Assembly (NCBI GenBank): GCA_005787665.1
Contig: SYAB01000411.1
Span: 1 to 23,670 of the forward strand
Direction: 5' to 3'
From: Actinomycetota bacterium
GTDB taxonomy: Bacteria; Actinomycetota; Actinomycetes; Mycobacteriales; Mycobacteriaceae
Length of the DNA: 23,670 nucleotides
Part shown: in pieces, positions 1 to 8,800 of the stretch
Layout: every line of letters starts with the position of its first letter
How positions within the stretch are numbered: the first letter of the stretch is position 1
The notes under the pieces: model-generated
Told to the model about the DNA's origin: nothing
Seen by the model: only the letters and a program-made list of their open reading frames with translations
The model's database searches: none
Program-made: the position numbers and the translations under genes

Positions 1-912
1 CAGCAGCTTGTCGCGGGAGATGCCGGCATTGTTGACCAGGAAGTCGGCGTGACCGCGGTGATGCTCCTGCAGGTGGGCGGTGATGCGGTCGACGGCGTCG
101 TCGGCGGTGACATCGAGGGCCAGGGCGGTGCCGCCCACCCGGGCCGCGGTCCGCTCCAGTGCCTCGCCGGCCTGCTCGACGTCGACGGCCACCACGGCCG
201 CTCCGTCCCGGGCGAACACCTCGGCGAGGGTGGCGCCGATGCCGCGGGCGGCGCCGGTGACGATGCCGACCTTTCCGGCCAGCGGGCGGTCCCAGTCGGC
301 CGGGCGGTCGGCGTCGTCGGCGCCGATCCGGAACACCTGGCCGTCGACATAGGCGGACTTGGCCGACAGCAGGAAGCGCAGCGTCGACTCGCAGCCCGTC
401 GCCGCGGGCTCGGCTGCGGGCGAGAGGTACACCAGCGCAGCGGTGGCGCCCCGGCGCAGTTCCTTGGCCAGCGAGCGGATGAAGCCCTCCAGTGCCCGCT
501 GACAGATGTGCTCACCGGTGTCGGTCACCTCCTCCGGGGTGGTTCCCAGGACGACGACCCGGGCGCAGGGGCCGAGGTTGCGTAGCAGCGGGGTGAAGAA
601 CTCGTGCAGTCCCCGCAGGGCGTTCGGTTCGATGATCCCGGTGGCGTCGAACACCAGCCCGCCGAAGGTGTCCGCCCAGCGGCCGCCGAGGTTGTTTCCC
701 ACGATCTCGTAGTCGTTGGCCAGCGCCGCCCGCACGGGCTCGGCCAGCCGGCCCGGTGCCCCGGTCGGACCGCCGACCAGTAACGGGCCGGCCAGCGGCG
801 GGTCGCCCCGGCGGTAGCGCCGCAGCGTTTCGGGAGCCGGTAGGCCGAACTGCTTGGCCAGGAACGATCCCGGCGCGGAATTGATCACTTGGGACAACAG
901 ATCGGAGGCCAC
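1..912 (-). CDS. fabG4: FabG4-type high-molecular-weight 3-oxoacyl reductase, N-terminal 304 residues (3' end outside window)
   Basis: This is a short-chain dehydrogenase that reduces 3-oxoacyl thioesters to 3-hydroxyacyl thioesters. Translating the minus strand from the GTG at 912-910 gives 304 residues that run off the window at base 1. Residues 1 to about 205 form the extra N-terminal Rossmann-like domain that distinguishes FabG4 from the roughly 250-residue FabG proteins. The reductase domain starts at about residue 212, with cofactor loop TGAARGIG at 219-226 and NNAG at 294-297. The catalytic Ser, Tyr and Lys lie beyond the window edge. FabG4 proteins are usually about 450 residues, so roughly a third is missing. 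A GGAG lies 13 bases upstream of the GTG, rather far for a ribosome site, and it sits inside the palindrome at 921-936. The gene is divergent from fadA2 with 72 bases between them, the same pairing as Rv0242c/Rv0243 in M. tuberculosis. The family assignment is firm; the in vivo substrate is not shown by sequence. Confidence 0.93.
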   Translation of the reverse strand, partial: MASDLLSQVINSAPGSFLAKQFGLPAPETLRRYRRGDPPLAGPLLVGGPTGAPGRLAEPVRAALANDYEIVGNNLGGRWADTFGGLVFDATGIIEPNALRGLHEFFTPLLRNLGPCARVVVLGTTPEEVTDTGEHICQRALEGFIRSLAKELRRGATAALVYLSPAAEPAATGCESTLRFLLSAKSAYVDGQVFRIGADDADRPADWDRPLAGKVGIVTGAARGIGATLAEVFARDGAAVVAVDVEQAGEALERTAARVGGTALALDVTADDAVDRITAHLQEHHRGHADFLVNNAGISRDKLL

Positions 913-920
913 GGGTGCAA

Positions 921-936
921 CTTACTCCAGAGTAAG
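921..936. promoter_or_regulatory. Palindromic operator candidate in the fabG4/fadA2 divergent promoter
   Basis: Arms CTTACTC and GAGTAAG (7 bp, perfect) are separated by CA. The core is TTAC-N6-GTAA at 922-935. The palindrome lies 8 bases from the fabG4 start and 48 bases from the fadA2 start. A possible fadA2 promoter overlaps it: TTACTC (922-927), an 18-base spacer, then TAGGAT (946-951). The same core recurs upstream of fadE5 at 5741-5754. The form suits a dimeric repressor such as a TetR-family protein; which protein binds is unknown. Confidence 0.6.
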
Positions 937-984
937 AACGATGCGTAGGATGGGCCCGTTCCATCCCGATGACCGGAGGTTGAC

Positions 985-2283
985 GTGCCCGATCAGACCC
1001 GTCGCAGGGTCGCCGTCCTCGGCGGCACTCGCCTTCCGTTCGCGCGCTCCGACGGCGCCTACGCCGAGGCTTCCAACCAGGACATGTTCACCGCTGTGCT
1101 CGACGGCCTGGTCGACCGGTTCGGGCTGGGCGGGCAGCGCCTGGACGCGGTCATCGGCGGTGCCGTGCTCAAACACAGCCGGGACTTCAACCTGATGCGG
1201 GAGAGCGTGCTGGGAACGTCGTTGTCGGCGGACACCCCGGCCTTCGATCTTCAGCAGGCCTGCGGGACGGGTTTGCAGGCCGCCGTCGCGGCGGCCGACG
1301 GAATCGCTGCGGGACGCTATGAGGTGGCGGCGGCAGGCGGCGTGGACACCACCTCCGACGCACCGATCGGCCTGGGGGACTCCCTGCGCCGCACGTTGCT
1401 GGCGCTGCGCCGGTCGACGTCGAACCTGGAGCGGCTCCGACTGGCCGGCGCGCTGCCGGCGGCGTTGGGTGTCGAGATCCCGACCAACGGGGAGCCGCGC
1501 ACCGGCCTGTCGATGGGCGAACACGCGGCGATCACGGCCAAGAAGATGGGCATTCGGCGGGTGGATCAGGACCGGCTGGCGGCGGCCAGCCACCGCAACA
1601 TGGCGGCCGCCTACGACCGCGGATTCTTCGACGACCTGGTCATGCCGTTTCTTGGGCTCTACCGTGACAACAACTTGCGGCCGGACACCACCCCGGAGAA
1701 GCTCGCGGCCCTGCGGCCGGTGTTCGGTGTGAAGGGCGGCGACGCCACGATGACCGCGGGGAATTCCACACCGCTGACCGACGGTGCGTCGGTGGCGCTG
1801 CTCTCCAGCGAGGCCTGGGCGCGATCGCACGGGGTGACGCCGCTGGCCTTCTTCGTCGATGCCGAGACGGCCGCGGTCGACTATGTCAACGGCGGGGACG
1901 GACTGCTGATGGCGCCGACCTACGCGGTGCCCAGGCTGCTCGCCCGCAACGGATTGCGATTGCAGGACTTCGACTTCTATGAGATCCACGAGGCCTTCGC
2001 ATCGGTGGTGCTGTGCCACCTGCAGGCCTGGGAGTCGCAGGAGTACTGCACACAGCGGCTCGGACTGGAATCGGCGCTCGGCCCGATCGACCGGACCACA
2101 CTCAATGTCAACGGCTCGTCGTTGGCCGCCGGACACCCCTTCGCCGCAACCGGCGGCCGGATCGTGGCCCAGCTGGCCAAACAGCTCGCCGAGAAGCGGG
2201 CGCAGACCGGCGCGCCGGTGCGCGGGCTGATTTCCATCTGCGCGGCCGGTGGGCAGGGTGTTACGGCGATCCTGGAGGCCTGA
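985..2283 (+). CDS. fadA2: Acetyl-CoA acetyltransferase / 3-ketoacyl-CoA thiolase FadA2
   Basis: This thiolase cleaves 3-ketoacyl-CoA with CoA to release acetyl-CoA, the last step of beta-oxidation, or condenses acyl-CoA in reverse. The 432-residue protein has the nucleophile Cys93 in QACGTG, His335 in HEAFA, His384 in GHPFAATGG, and a second cysteine, Cys419, in CAAGGQG. HEAFA in place of the common NEAFA is typical of FadI or trifunctional beta-type thiolases. The start is GTG at 985, preceded by GGAGG at 975-979 with a five-base spacer. Divergence from fabG4 places a ketoacyl reductase and a thiolase under one control region, so both may act on the same 3-oxoacyl pool. The length is normal and no key residue is missing. 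Confidence 0.94.
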   Translation: MPDQTRRRVAVLGGTRLPFARSDGAYAEASNQDMFTAVLDGLVDRFGLGGQRLDAVIGGAVLKHSRDFNLMRESVLGTSLSADTPAFDLQQACGTGLQAAVAAADGIAAGRYEVAAAGGVDTTSDAPIGLGDSLRRTLLALRRSTSNLERLRLAGALPAALGVEIPTNGEPRTGLSMGEHAAITAKKMGIRRVDQDRLAAASHRNMAAAYDRGFFDDLVMPFLGLYRDNNLRPDTTPEKLAALRPVFGVKGGDATMTAGNSTPLTDGASVALLSSEAWARSHGVTPLAFFVDAETAAVDYVNGGDGLLMAPTYAVPRLLARNGLRLQDFDFYEIHEAFASVVLCHLQAWESQEYCTQRLGLESALGPIDRTTLNVNGSSLAAGHPFAATGGRIVAQLAKQLAEKRAQTGAPVRGLISICAAGGQGVTAILEA

Positions 2284-2367
2284 GCCGGTTTAGCCGCCGG
2301 AGGATCCGGGTAACCGTGAGGCTGGATCGCTCCGTGATGCCGTCTGATCCCCCGACCTGCGGCACCG

Positions 2368-2380
2368 CGGGGCATCCCCG
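2368..2380. terminator. Small hairpin downstream of fadA2
   Basis: Perfect 5-bp arms CGGGG and CCCCG close a CAT loop, 84 bases after the fadA2 stop. It lies between two convergent genes. There is no T tract, so intrinsic termination is only a guess. A second short hairpin (CCGGA-GGA-TCCGG, 2297-2309) is nearer to the fadA2 stop. Confidence 0.3.
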
Positions 2381-2397
2381 GTCGAATGGGTGACCGT

Positions 2398-2422
2398 CGC
2401 TGGCGCGGAGGGGTCTCCAGCG
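2398..2422 (-). terminator. Hairpin just after the alpha/beta hydrolase stop
   Basis: Arms CGCTGG (2398-2403) and CCAGCG (2417-2422) pair perfectly. An alternative inner pairing is GGAG/CTCC. The hairpin starts four bases beyond the hydrolase stop codon on the minus strand. It lacks a T run, which is common for mycobacterial hairpin terminators. Confidence 0.4.
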
Positions 2423-2426
2423 GCGG

Positions 2427-3674
2427 TTACTTTTTCGGCGACGTGGCCGGTTCGCCGTCGGCGAGACCGGATTGCACCAGTGCGGCGTCGACGTAGCGCT
2501 GAACGGGCCGGGACTGGAAGAACCCGGTATGCCCACCGTGGTACCAGCCGACGTCGGGACGGCCCCAGTGTTCCCAGAGCTGCAGGACCTGCTGGCGGGG
2601 ATGAACGATGCGATCCGCCACACCGGCGTAGATGAACCGGCCCCGCTGCGGCACCTTGGGTTCCAGCGAAAGCGGCGAGACCATCCGGCCGATCGGCCCG
2701 GCCAACTCGAGGGTGGTGCGGCGCGGATCGTCCTTGGGAAGCCCCGAGTGGCGGCCGAGCAACTCGACCAGATTCGATGGTGGCACGCCCAGGATGGCGC
2801 AGGTCAGATCCTCGTCCAGACTGGCGACCAGCGCCGCGATGTACCCGCCGAGGGAGATGCTGTTCAGACCGATGCGGGCCCCGGGCTGCTGGGAACGGAT
2901 CCAGGCGATCACCCGGCGGATGTCCCACACCGCCTGCGCGGTGCCGTGCACGTCGTCCATGACGTTCTCGCCGGGGAACACTGCACCCTTGGGCAGCCCG
3001 CGGGCGCGGGGGCCGTGCATCGGCAGCACCGGCAGGATCACGTTCAGACCGAAATCCTCATGCAGATGCCAGGCTCGGAACAGGGCCATGTCCAGCCCGG
3101 CCCGGCCCATCTCGGTGCCGTGCACCGCCACCAGCCAGGGGCGCGGCTCCTCGTGACGAAGCATCAGCGCGTACTCGCGGCGGTTGCCGGTGTAACTCCG
3201 ATAACGTTCGCCACCCGGCTCGCCGGGATGGGGCTCGTACTCGCTGTCGAACGCGATCCGTTCATGTTTCCGGCGACCGCTGCCGTGCGAGCGGATCGAG
3301 ACCTCGGTCGGCGCCGCCGGCGTGGTGAAGAAGTTCTGCGGCTCTTCCAGCCATCCCCGCTCGCCGTAGTAGTCGACGGCGTCGCAGACCTCGCGATTGA
3401 TCTGTTCGTACTCTCCCGGGTCACTCAGCGGTCGGCGCCACAGCAGGCCGACGAGGACGAGCTCGTCCCGCAGGGCGTGGGTCGCCAGCGACAGGGTGGG
3501 CCGGGCGACCGGGAGTTCGTTGGGCGCGCCGCCGAGGTAGGCACCCCACGACCGGGCGTAGAAGCCGCCGGCCTTGGCGAACGATCCGACGATGTTCTCC
3601 AGCGGGTTGCGGTTGACCGTCGCGGTCCTACCGCCGGCCTCGCCGTCGGCCTGTTTGCTTGGGGGCGCTGCCAC
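2427..3674 (-). CDS. Alpha/beta hydrolase family protein of unknown substrate
   Basis: The 415-residue protein has an alpha/beta-hydrolase core in its C-terminal two thirds. Visible elements are the oxyanion-side strand AVHGTEMGR near 183-191, the nucleophile elbow NSISLGG with Ser274, the acid Asp354 in GVADR, and the base His382 in GGHTG. The elbow reads S-x-S-x-G rather than the usual G-x-S-x-G. Residues 1 to about 170 have no domain I can name. No signal peptide or membrane segment is visible, so it is probably cytoplasmic. The start is GTG at 3674-3672; no ribosome site precedes it, but a -10-like TACCGT ends seven bases upstream, suggesting a leaderless message. It lies between fadA2 and fadE5, which suggests a thioesterase or esterase role in fatty-acid metabolism, but that is context only. 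It could equally be a carboxylesterase or a peptidase-like hydrolase. Confidence 0.85.
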   Translation of the reverse strand: MAAPPSKQADGEAGGRTATVNRNPLENIVGSFAKAGGFYARSWGAYLGGAPNELPVARPTLSLATHALRDELVLVGLLWRRPLSDPGEYEQINREVCDAVDYYGERGWLEEPQNFFTTPAAPTEVSIRSHGSGRRKHERIAFDSEYEPHPGEPGGERYRSYTGNRREYALMLRHEEPRPWLVAVHGTEMGRAGLDMALFRAWHLHEDFGLNVILPVLPMHGPRARGLPKGAVFPGENVMDDVHGTAQAVWDIRRVIAWIRSQQPGARIGLNSISLGGYIAALVASLDEDLTCAILGVPPSNLVELLGRHSGLPKDDPRRTTLELAGPIGRMVSPLSLEPKVPQRGRFIYAGVADRIVHPRQQVLQLWEHWGRPDVGWYHGGHTGFFQSRPVQRYVDAALVQSGLADGEPATSPKK

Positions 3675-3681
3675 GGAGATG

Positions 3682-3687
3682 ACGGTA
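3682..3687 (-). promoter_or_regulatory. -10 element of a probable leaderless promoter for the hydrolase
   Basis: Read on the minus strand, TACCGT fits TANNNT and is preceded by TGC, an extended -10. It is followed by seven bases and then directly by the GTG start codon at 3674. This geometry puts transcription initiation at or next to the start codon. No Shine-Dalgarno sequence is present. Confidence 0.5.
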
Positions 3688-3808
3688 GCAAAACCCTGTC
3701 GGAGGGAAAGGGACCTTGGTCCCCAGGATTCTTCACCCAGTTGACAGTGCCGAGGGCCGCGGATCTGAACCCTCGTCGCGGCGCCCGGGCCTGGCCTGGT
3801 AGCAAACG

Positions 3809-3844
3809 ACGATGGCCCCGGAACCGAGGTTCCGGGGCCATCGT
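3809..3844 (-). terminator. Strong intrinsic terminator of fadE5
   Basis: Two perfectly complementary 17-base arms (3809-3825 and 3828-3844) flank two bases, giving a very stable GC-rich hairpin. It starts 11 bases after the fadE5 stop codon. On the minus strand it is followed by CGTTTGCT, a weak T-rich run. An outer ACGAC/GTCGT pair can extend the stem past a two-base bulge. It probably insulates the hydrolase from fadE5 read-through. Confidence 0.85.
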
Positions 3845-3855
3845 GTCGTGATGTT

Positions 3856-5691
3856 CTAGAAGGCGGCTTCGTCGAGCTCCATGACCTCGTTGTCGATCGC
3901 CTCGACCACCTGGCGGGTGCTGGTGAGCAGCGGCAGGAAGTTCTTTGCGAAGAACGACGCGGCGGCGATCTTCCCCTCGTAGAAATGACGATCGGACTCG
4001 GTGGTACCGGCGTCGAGGGCGGCCATCGCCACTGCCGACTGCTGCAGCAGCAACCACCCCATCACCAGATCCCCGACGCTCATCAGGAAGCGCACCGAAC
4101 CCAGGCCGACCTTGTAGATGCTCTTGGAATCCTCCTGCGCGGCCATCAGGTAGCCGGTCAGCGCAGCGGCCATGGCCTGGACGTCCTCGAGGGCCTTGGC
4201 GAGCAGGGCGCGTTCGGTCTTGAGCCGGCCGTTACCGGACTCGTTCTTGACGAACTCGTCGATCTGGCCCGCGACGTGAGCCAGGGCCTGGCCCTTGTCG
4301 CGGATGATCTTGCGGAAGAAGAAGTCCTGGGCCTGGATCGCCGTGGTGCCTTCGTACAACGAGTCGATCTTGGCGTCGCGGATGTACTGCTCGACCGGGT
4401 AGTCCTGCAGGAAGCCTGATCCGCCGAAGGTCTGCAGGCTCTCGGTGAGCTTGGCGTAGGCCTGCTCGGAGCCGACACCCTTGACGATGGGCAGCAGCAG
4501 GTCGTTGACCTTCATCGCCAATTCGGGCTCGACGTCGTGCAGGGCCTTGGCCACTACCGCATCCTGGTAGGTCGCGGTGAACAGATACAGCGCGCGCAAG
4601 CCCTCGGCATAGGCCTTCTGGGTCATGAGGCTGCGGCGGACGTCGGGGTGATGGGTGATCGACACCCGAGGGGCGGCCTTGTCCATCATCTGGGTCAGAT
4701 CTGCACCCTGGATCCGCTGCTTGGCATACTCCAGCGCGTTGAGGTAGCCGGTGGACAGGGTGGCGATGGCCTTGGTACCGACCATCATCCGCGCCTGCTC
4801 GATGACGTCGAACATCTGCGCGATGCCCTCATGCACCTCACCGACAAGCCAGCCCTTGGCGGGGATGCCGTGCTGACCGAACGTCAGCTCGCAGGTGGCC
4901 GAGACTTTCAGGCCCATCTTGTGCTCGACGTTGGTGACGAATGCCCCGTTACGCTCGCCGGGCGCGCCGGTCTCGGGATCGAAGAGCAGCTTCGGCACGA
5001 TGAACAGTGACAGACCCTTGGTGCCGGGTCCGGCGCCCTCGGGCCGGGCCAGCACCAGATGCATGATGTTCTCGAACAGGTCGTCGGAGTCGGCCGAGGT
5101 GATGAACCGCTTGACCCCGTCGATGTGCCAGGAGCCGTCCTCCTGCTTGACCGCCTTGGTGCGCCCGGCGCCGACGTCGGAGCCGGCGTCCGGTTCGGTG
5201 AGCACCATGGTGGCGCCCCAGCCGCGCTCGGCGGCCAGTTCGGCCCACTTCCGCTGCTCCTCGGTGCCGAGGTGATGCACGATCTGGGCGAAGCCCGCAC
5301 CGCCGCCGTACATCCAGACCGCCGGGTTGGCGCCGAGCACGTGCTCATGCAGCGCCCACAGCAGGGCCTTGGGGGCGGGAACCCCGCCCAACGCCTCGTC
5401 GAGACCGACCTTGTCCCAGCCGTTGTCGACGAACGCCCGCACCGAGGCCTTGAACGACTCCGGCAGGGTCACCGTGTGGGCCGCGGGGTCGAACACCGGC
5501 GGGTTGCGGTCGCCCTCGACGAATGAATCCGCGAGGGGCCCCTCGGCCAACCGCGCCATTTCGCCCAACATCTCCACGGCGGTGTCGCGGTCGAGGTCGC
5601 TGAATTCGCCCTCGCCCATCACTTTGTCGATGCCGAACACCTCGAACAGGTTGAAGACCTGATCGCGGACATTGCTCTTGTAGTGGCCCAC
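3856..5691 (-). CDS. fadE5: Acyl-CoA dehydrogenase FadE5
   Basis: This FAD-dependent enzyme oxidises acyl-CoA to trans-2-enoyl-CoA, the first step of beta-oxidation. The 611-residue protein matches my recollection of M. tuberculosis FadE5 (Rv0244c) along its whole length and has the same length. The catalytic base is Glu447 in [12 protein letters not shown]. The FAD/substrate-binding motif [16 protein letters not shown] lies around 165-180. FadE5 proteins are longer than the roughly 380-residue classical dehydrogenases because of extra N- and C-terminal parts, and the published enzyme accepts a broad range of chain lengths. I chose the GTG at 5691-5689 because the protein then begins [10 protein letters not shown] as in orthologues, and AGGAGG (5696-5701) lies four bases upstream. 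A longer in-frame reading from 5811 would run through that ribosome site and the operator at 5740-5755. Confidence 0.97.
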   Translation of the reverse strand: MGHYKSNVRDQVFNLFEVFGIDKVMGEGEFSDLDRDTAVEMLGEMARLAEGPLADSFVEGDRNPPVFDPAAHTVTLPESFKASVRAFVDNGWDKVGLDEALGGVPAPKALLWALHEHVLGANPAVWMYGGGAGFAQIVHHLGTEEQRKWAELAAERGWGATMVLTEPDAGSDVGAGRTKAVKQEDGSWHIDGVKRFITSADSDDLFENIMHLVLARPEGAGPGTKGLSLFIVPKLLFDPETGAPGERNGAFVTNVEHKMGLKVSATCELTFGQHGIPAKGWLVGEVHEGIAQMFDVIEQARMMVGTKAIATLSTGYLNALEYAKQRIQGADLTQMMDKAAPRVSITHHPDVRRSLMTQKAYAEGLRALYLFTATYQDAVVAKALHDVEPELAMKVNDLLLPIVKGVGSEQAYAKLTESLQTFGGSGFLQDYPVEQYIRDAKIDSLYEGTTAIQAQDFFFRKIIRDKGQALAHVAGQIDEFVKNESGNGRLKTERALLAKALEDVQAMAAALTGYLMAAQEDSKSIYKVGLGSVRFLMSVGDLVMGWLLLQQSAVAMAALDAGTTESDRHFYEGKIAAASFFAKNFLPLLTSTRQVVEAIDNEVMELDEAAF

Positions 5692-5739
5692 GGTTCCTCC
5701 TCGTTGAGAACGCCACTTATCGGTTGGGTACTCGCGTAA

Positions 5740-5755
5740 GTTACCCACCAGTAAC
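5740..5755. promoter_or_regulatory. Palindromic operator candidate upstream of fadE5
   Basis: GTTAC (5740-5744) and GTAAC (5751-5755) are inverted around six bases, giving the TTAC-N6-GTAA core also found at 922-935. It lies 48 bases upstream of the fadE5 start, where promoter elements are expected. A partly overlapping inverted pair, GGGTA (5726-5730) and TACCC (5742-5746), could be an additional half-site arrangement. The shared core argues for one regulator over fabG4, fadA2 and fadE5. Confidence 0.55.
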
Positions 5756-5806
5756 ACCGTGAAACTACACCTGACGGTGACCGGATTGCAACCCAGTGTG
5801 ACCAAG

Positions 5807-5828
5807 TTCAATCGCCGTTCAATCGCCG
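5807..5828. repeat. 11-bp tandem direct repeat between fadE5 and pks
   Basis: TTCAATCGCCG occurs twice with no gap (5807-5817 and 5818-5828). It lies upstream of the fadE5 promoter region and downstream of the pks stop. It may be a chance slippage duplication or a tandem protein-binding site; nothing else decides. Confidence 0.5.
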
Positions 5829-5840
5829 CGGGTGCCGGTC

Positions 5841-5865
5841 GGCCGCGGAGGTCTTTCCGCTGGCC
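5841..5865 (-). terminator. Hairpin downstream of pks
   Basis: The arms GGCCGCGGA (5841-5849) and TCCGCTGGCC (5856-5865) form a nine-bp stem with one bulged T around a GGTCTT loop. It begins 25 bases beyond the pks stop codon on the minus strand. No T tract follows, so the terminator role is inferred from position and stability. Confidence 0.45.
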
Positions 5866-5890
5866 ACACCCGGTTCACGGGCGGTGGCGC

Positions 5891-8800
5891 TCAGGCCGGG
5901 GGCGGCCCGGGGGCGGGGACGCCACCTGCGGGGTCGCCGGGCGGGACGGTGTCCGGCTGAGTCCCCGTCCCGCCGGGCGGCACGGTGTCCGACTCGGGAA
6001 GCTGGGAGACCAGATGCTCGGCGAGTTCGCCGATCGTCGGATAGTCGAATACCGCCGTCGGGCTGATGTCGAATTTCCCGCCGAACTGGCCGTAGAGACG
6101 ATTGCGGAGTTCGACCGCCATCAGCGAGTCGGTGCCGAGGTCGAGGAACCTGCTACCGGCCGCCGGGGGTTGCGCCAGCCGCAGGAAGCCCTGCACCTCG
6201 CGCTGGAGGAACTCGGTGATGAATCCGGCCCGCTGGGCCACCGGGGTTTCCTGCAGGCGCCGGAGCAACTCGCTGTCGCCGGCCGCCTCCCCGTCGCCGG
6301 TCGGTAATACCTGATCGAGCAGTGGTGGCCGTATCCCTCCGAGCACTTTGGCGGTTCGCTGCCAGTTCGCCTTGAGCACGGTCGCCTGTGCGGTGCCGTG
6401 CCGGACCACCTCGCCGAGGGCGGCCAGGGCGGCGCTGGGTTCCAGCGGCATCATGCCCTGGGCGCTGAGATTGGCCACCGCGGCCTGCGAGCTGGCCATC
6501 CCGCCCCGGCCCCAAGGACCGAAGTTGGCCGCAGTCGCCGGCAGCCCCTGCGACCGGCGATGGGCGACCAAACCGTCCAGGAATGCGTTGGCGCAGGCGT
6601 AGTTCGCTTGCGACGGCGAGCCCAGAACCGCGGACGCCGACGAGTACATGATGAAGAAGTCCAGGTCGTCGTCCCTGGTCAGGCGATGCAGGTGATGCGC
6701 GCCGATCGCTTTGGGCCGCAGGGTCGTCCGGAATCGTTCCAGGCTCTGTTGGGGTATCAGGGCGTCGTCGAGCACGCCTGCCAGGTGCATCACACCGGCC
6801 AGCGGCGGCAGTTCGGCCCGGATTCGCTCCACGAGTGCGGCGGTTTCGGATTCATCGCCGATGTCGGCGCTGAATACGTGGATTCGGCAGTGGAACCGCT
6901 CGGTGATGGCGGCGATGGCCTGTTCGGCCTCGGTGTCGGGGGCCCGCCTGCTGGTCAGCACGATGTCACCGGCGCCGAGTTGGGCGAGGTAGGCCGCGGT
7001 GTGCAGACCGAGCGCGCCCAAACCGCCGGTGAGGAGATAACTCCGGTCCGTGCGCGGCGCCAGCGGCGTGGGCATCTGCACGACGATCTTGCCGATGTGC
7101 CGGGCCTGCTGCATGCGGCGGAACGCCGTCCGCGCCTCGGTCAGCGGATAGATCTCGGCCGGCACCGGTGCCCACTCGCCCTTGGCCAGGCCTTCGGACA
7201 GCTCTGCCATCAGCTTCTGAATATGTGCCGGGTCGGTCATCATCGTCACGTCCAGGGCGATGACCCCGTAGTCGATGTCGGGGCGAACGACCGCCATCTG
7301 CTCGGGCGTCCAGATATCGCGTTTGGCGATCTCGGCGAACCGGCCGCCCTCAGCGGTGGCCCGCACCGTGGCCTCGATGAAACCGTCGTTGGTCAGGCTG
7401 TTGAGCACGACGTCGACGCCGGCCCCCCCGGTATCGGCGAGGATCTGATCGGCGAAATCAGTGGTCCGCGAGTCATAGACGAACTCGACACCCATCTCCC
7501 GCAGCGTTGCGCGCTTGTGGGCGCTGGCGGTGGCGAACACCGTCGCACCGTGGTGACGGGCCAGCTGGATTGCCGCCATCCCCACCCCGCCGCTGGCGGC
7601 ATGGATGAGCACCCGGTCGCCGGGCTTCAGCTTGGCCCAGTCGAACGCCAGCCGCGCGGTCAGGGCGGCGGCCGGCAGCGTCGCCGCGCCCACCGGGTTG
7701 ACCCCGTCCGGCACCGGCGCCAGGAGCTGCGCCGGCACGTTGAGCCGGCTCGCGAACGCCCCCTGCATGGATCCGAAGACCCGCTGGCCGACCTGCAACC
7801 CCGTCACGTCCGGGCCCGTCTCGGTGACGACCCCGCACAGATCCCCGCCGATCGGGCCGGGGTCGCCGGGGTAGAGACCGAGCACATTGAGGACGTCGCG
7901 GAAGTTCAACCCGGCCGCCTCGACCCGTACCTGGACTTCGTTGGAGGCCGGCGGGAGCACCTGGGCCTCGGTGAGCCGGAGATTGTCGATCGCGCCGCGC
8001 TCGGTGGGGGCCAGCACGTAGTCGTCGCTGCGCGGCATCGGCAGCTGGCCACTGCGTGCCCAGTGCAGCAGCCGGGGAACCAGGACCTTGTCCTGGCGCA
8101 CGGCAAGCTCGGATTCGGCGACCGGTGTTCCGAGCACACCCGCCAGCCACCCGGCCGCGTCCCCGGCGGAACTGTCGACGTCCACCAGACGGCACCGCAA
8201 CGCCGGCTGTTCGGCGACGACGGTCCGTCCGATCCCCCACAGCGCGGCATTCACCGGGTCGACCGGTTCACCGGGCTCGGTGGCGACCGCCCGTTCGGTG
8301 ACGATCCACAATCCGCCGGGGAGGTTCGGCTGATCAGCGGACAGCACACCCTGTGCGGCGCTCAACAGGCCTGCGATCTCGGCCTCCAGGCGTACGGCCA
8401 GGACCTCTGTCGGCCCGTCGGCGTCCGGTCGCGTTGCGCTGCGCCAGACGATCCCCGTGACGGGTCTGCCGTGGTCGGCGGCATCGCCGATCGCACGCCG
8501 CCAGGAATCCGGGTCGGCGGCCGCTTCGATCCGGACCGCACCCGGGACTGCCGCCGTCAGTTCGTCGAATCCGGCGATCAGCCAGGTGCCGTCGGTGGAC
8601 TGGGGCTCGGCTACCGGTGTCGGGGCCTCATGCCAGCCCAGGGTGTACAGCATCCGGGTCGCATCCCCGCCGAGACCACGCAGCAGCGCCTCCCGGGGTG
8701 CCCGCTTGACGGTGAATTCGGTGATGCCGCCGAGTCGGCGGCCGCCCTGATCGAGGAAGTCGATATCGAAGACCTGGGTCTCGGTGTCGACGCCGCCGGC

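Noticed and set aside
3741..3746. TTGACA -35 consensus on the plus strand
   Set aside because: No -10 at proper spacing and no plus-strand gene follows; it points into convergent fadE5.
3720..3790. tRNA-like stretch: GGTTCAGATCC on the minus strand resembles a T-loop
   Set aside because: No cloverleaf can be built; acceptor, D and anticodon arms are missing, and the T-stem does not pair.
5692..5811. Upstream extension of fadE5 by 40 residues
   Set aside because: It would translate the operator candidate and the AGGAGG site; orthologues start at the HYKSNVRD segment.
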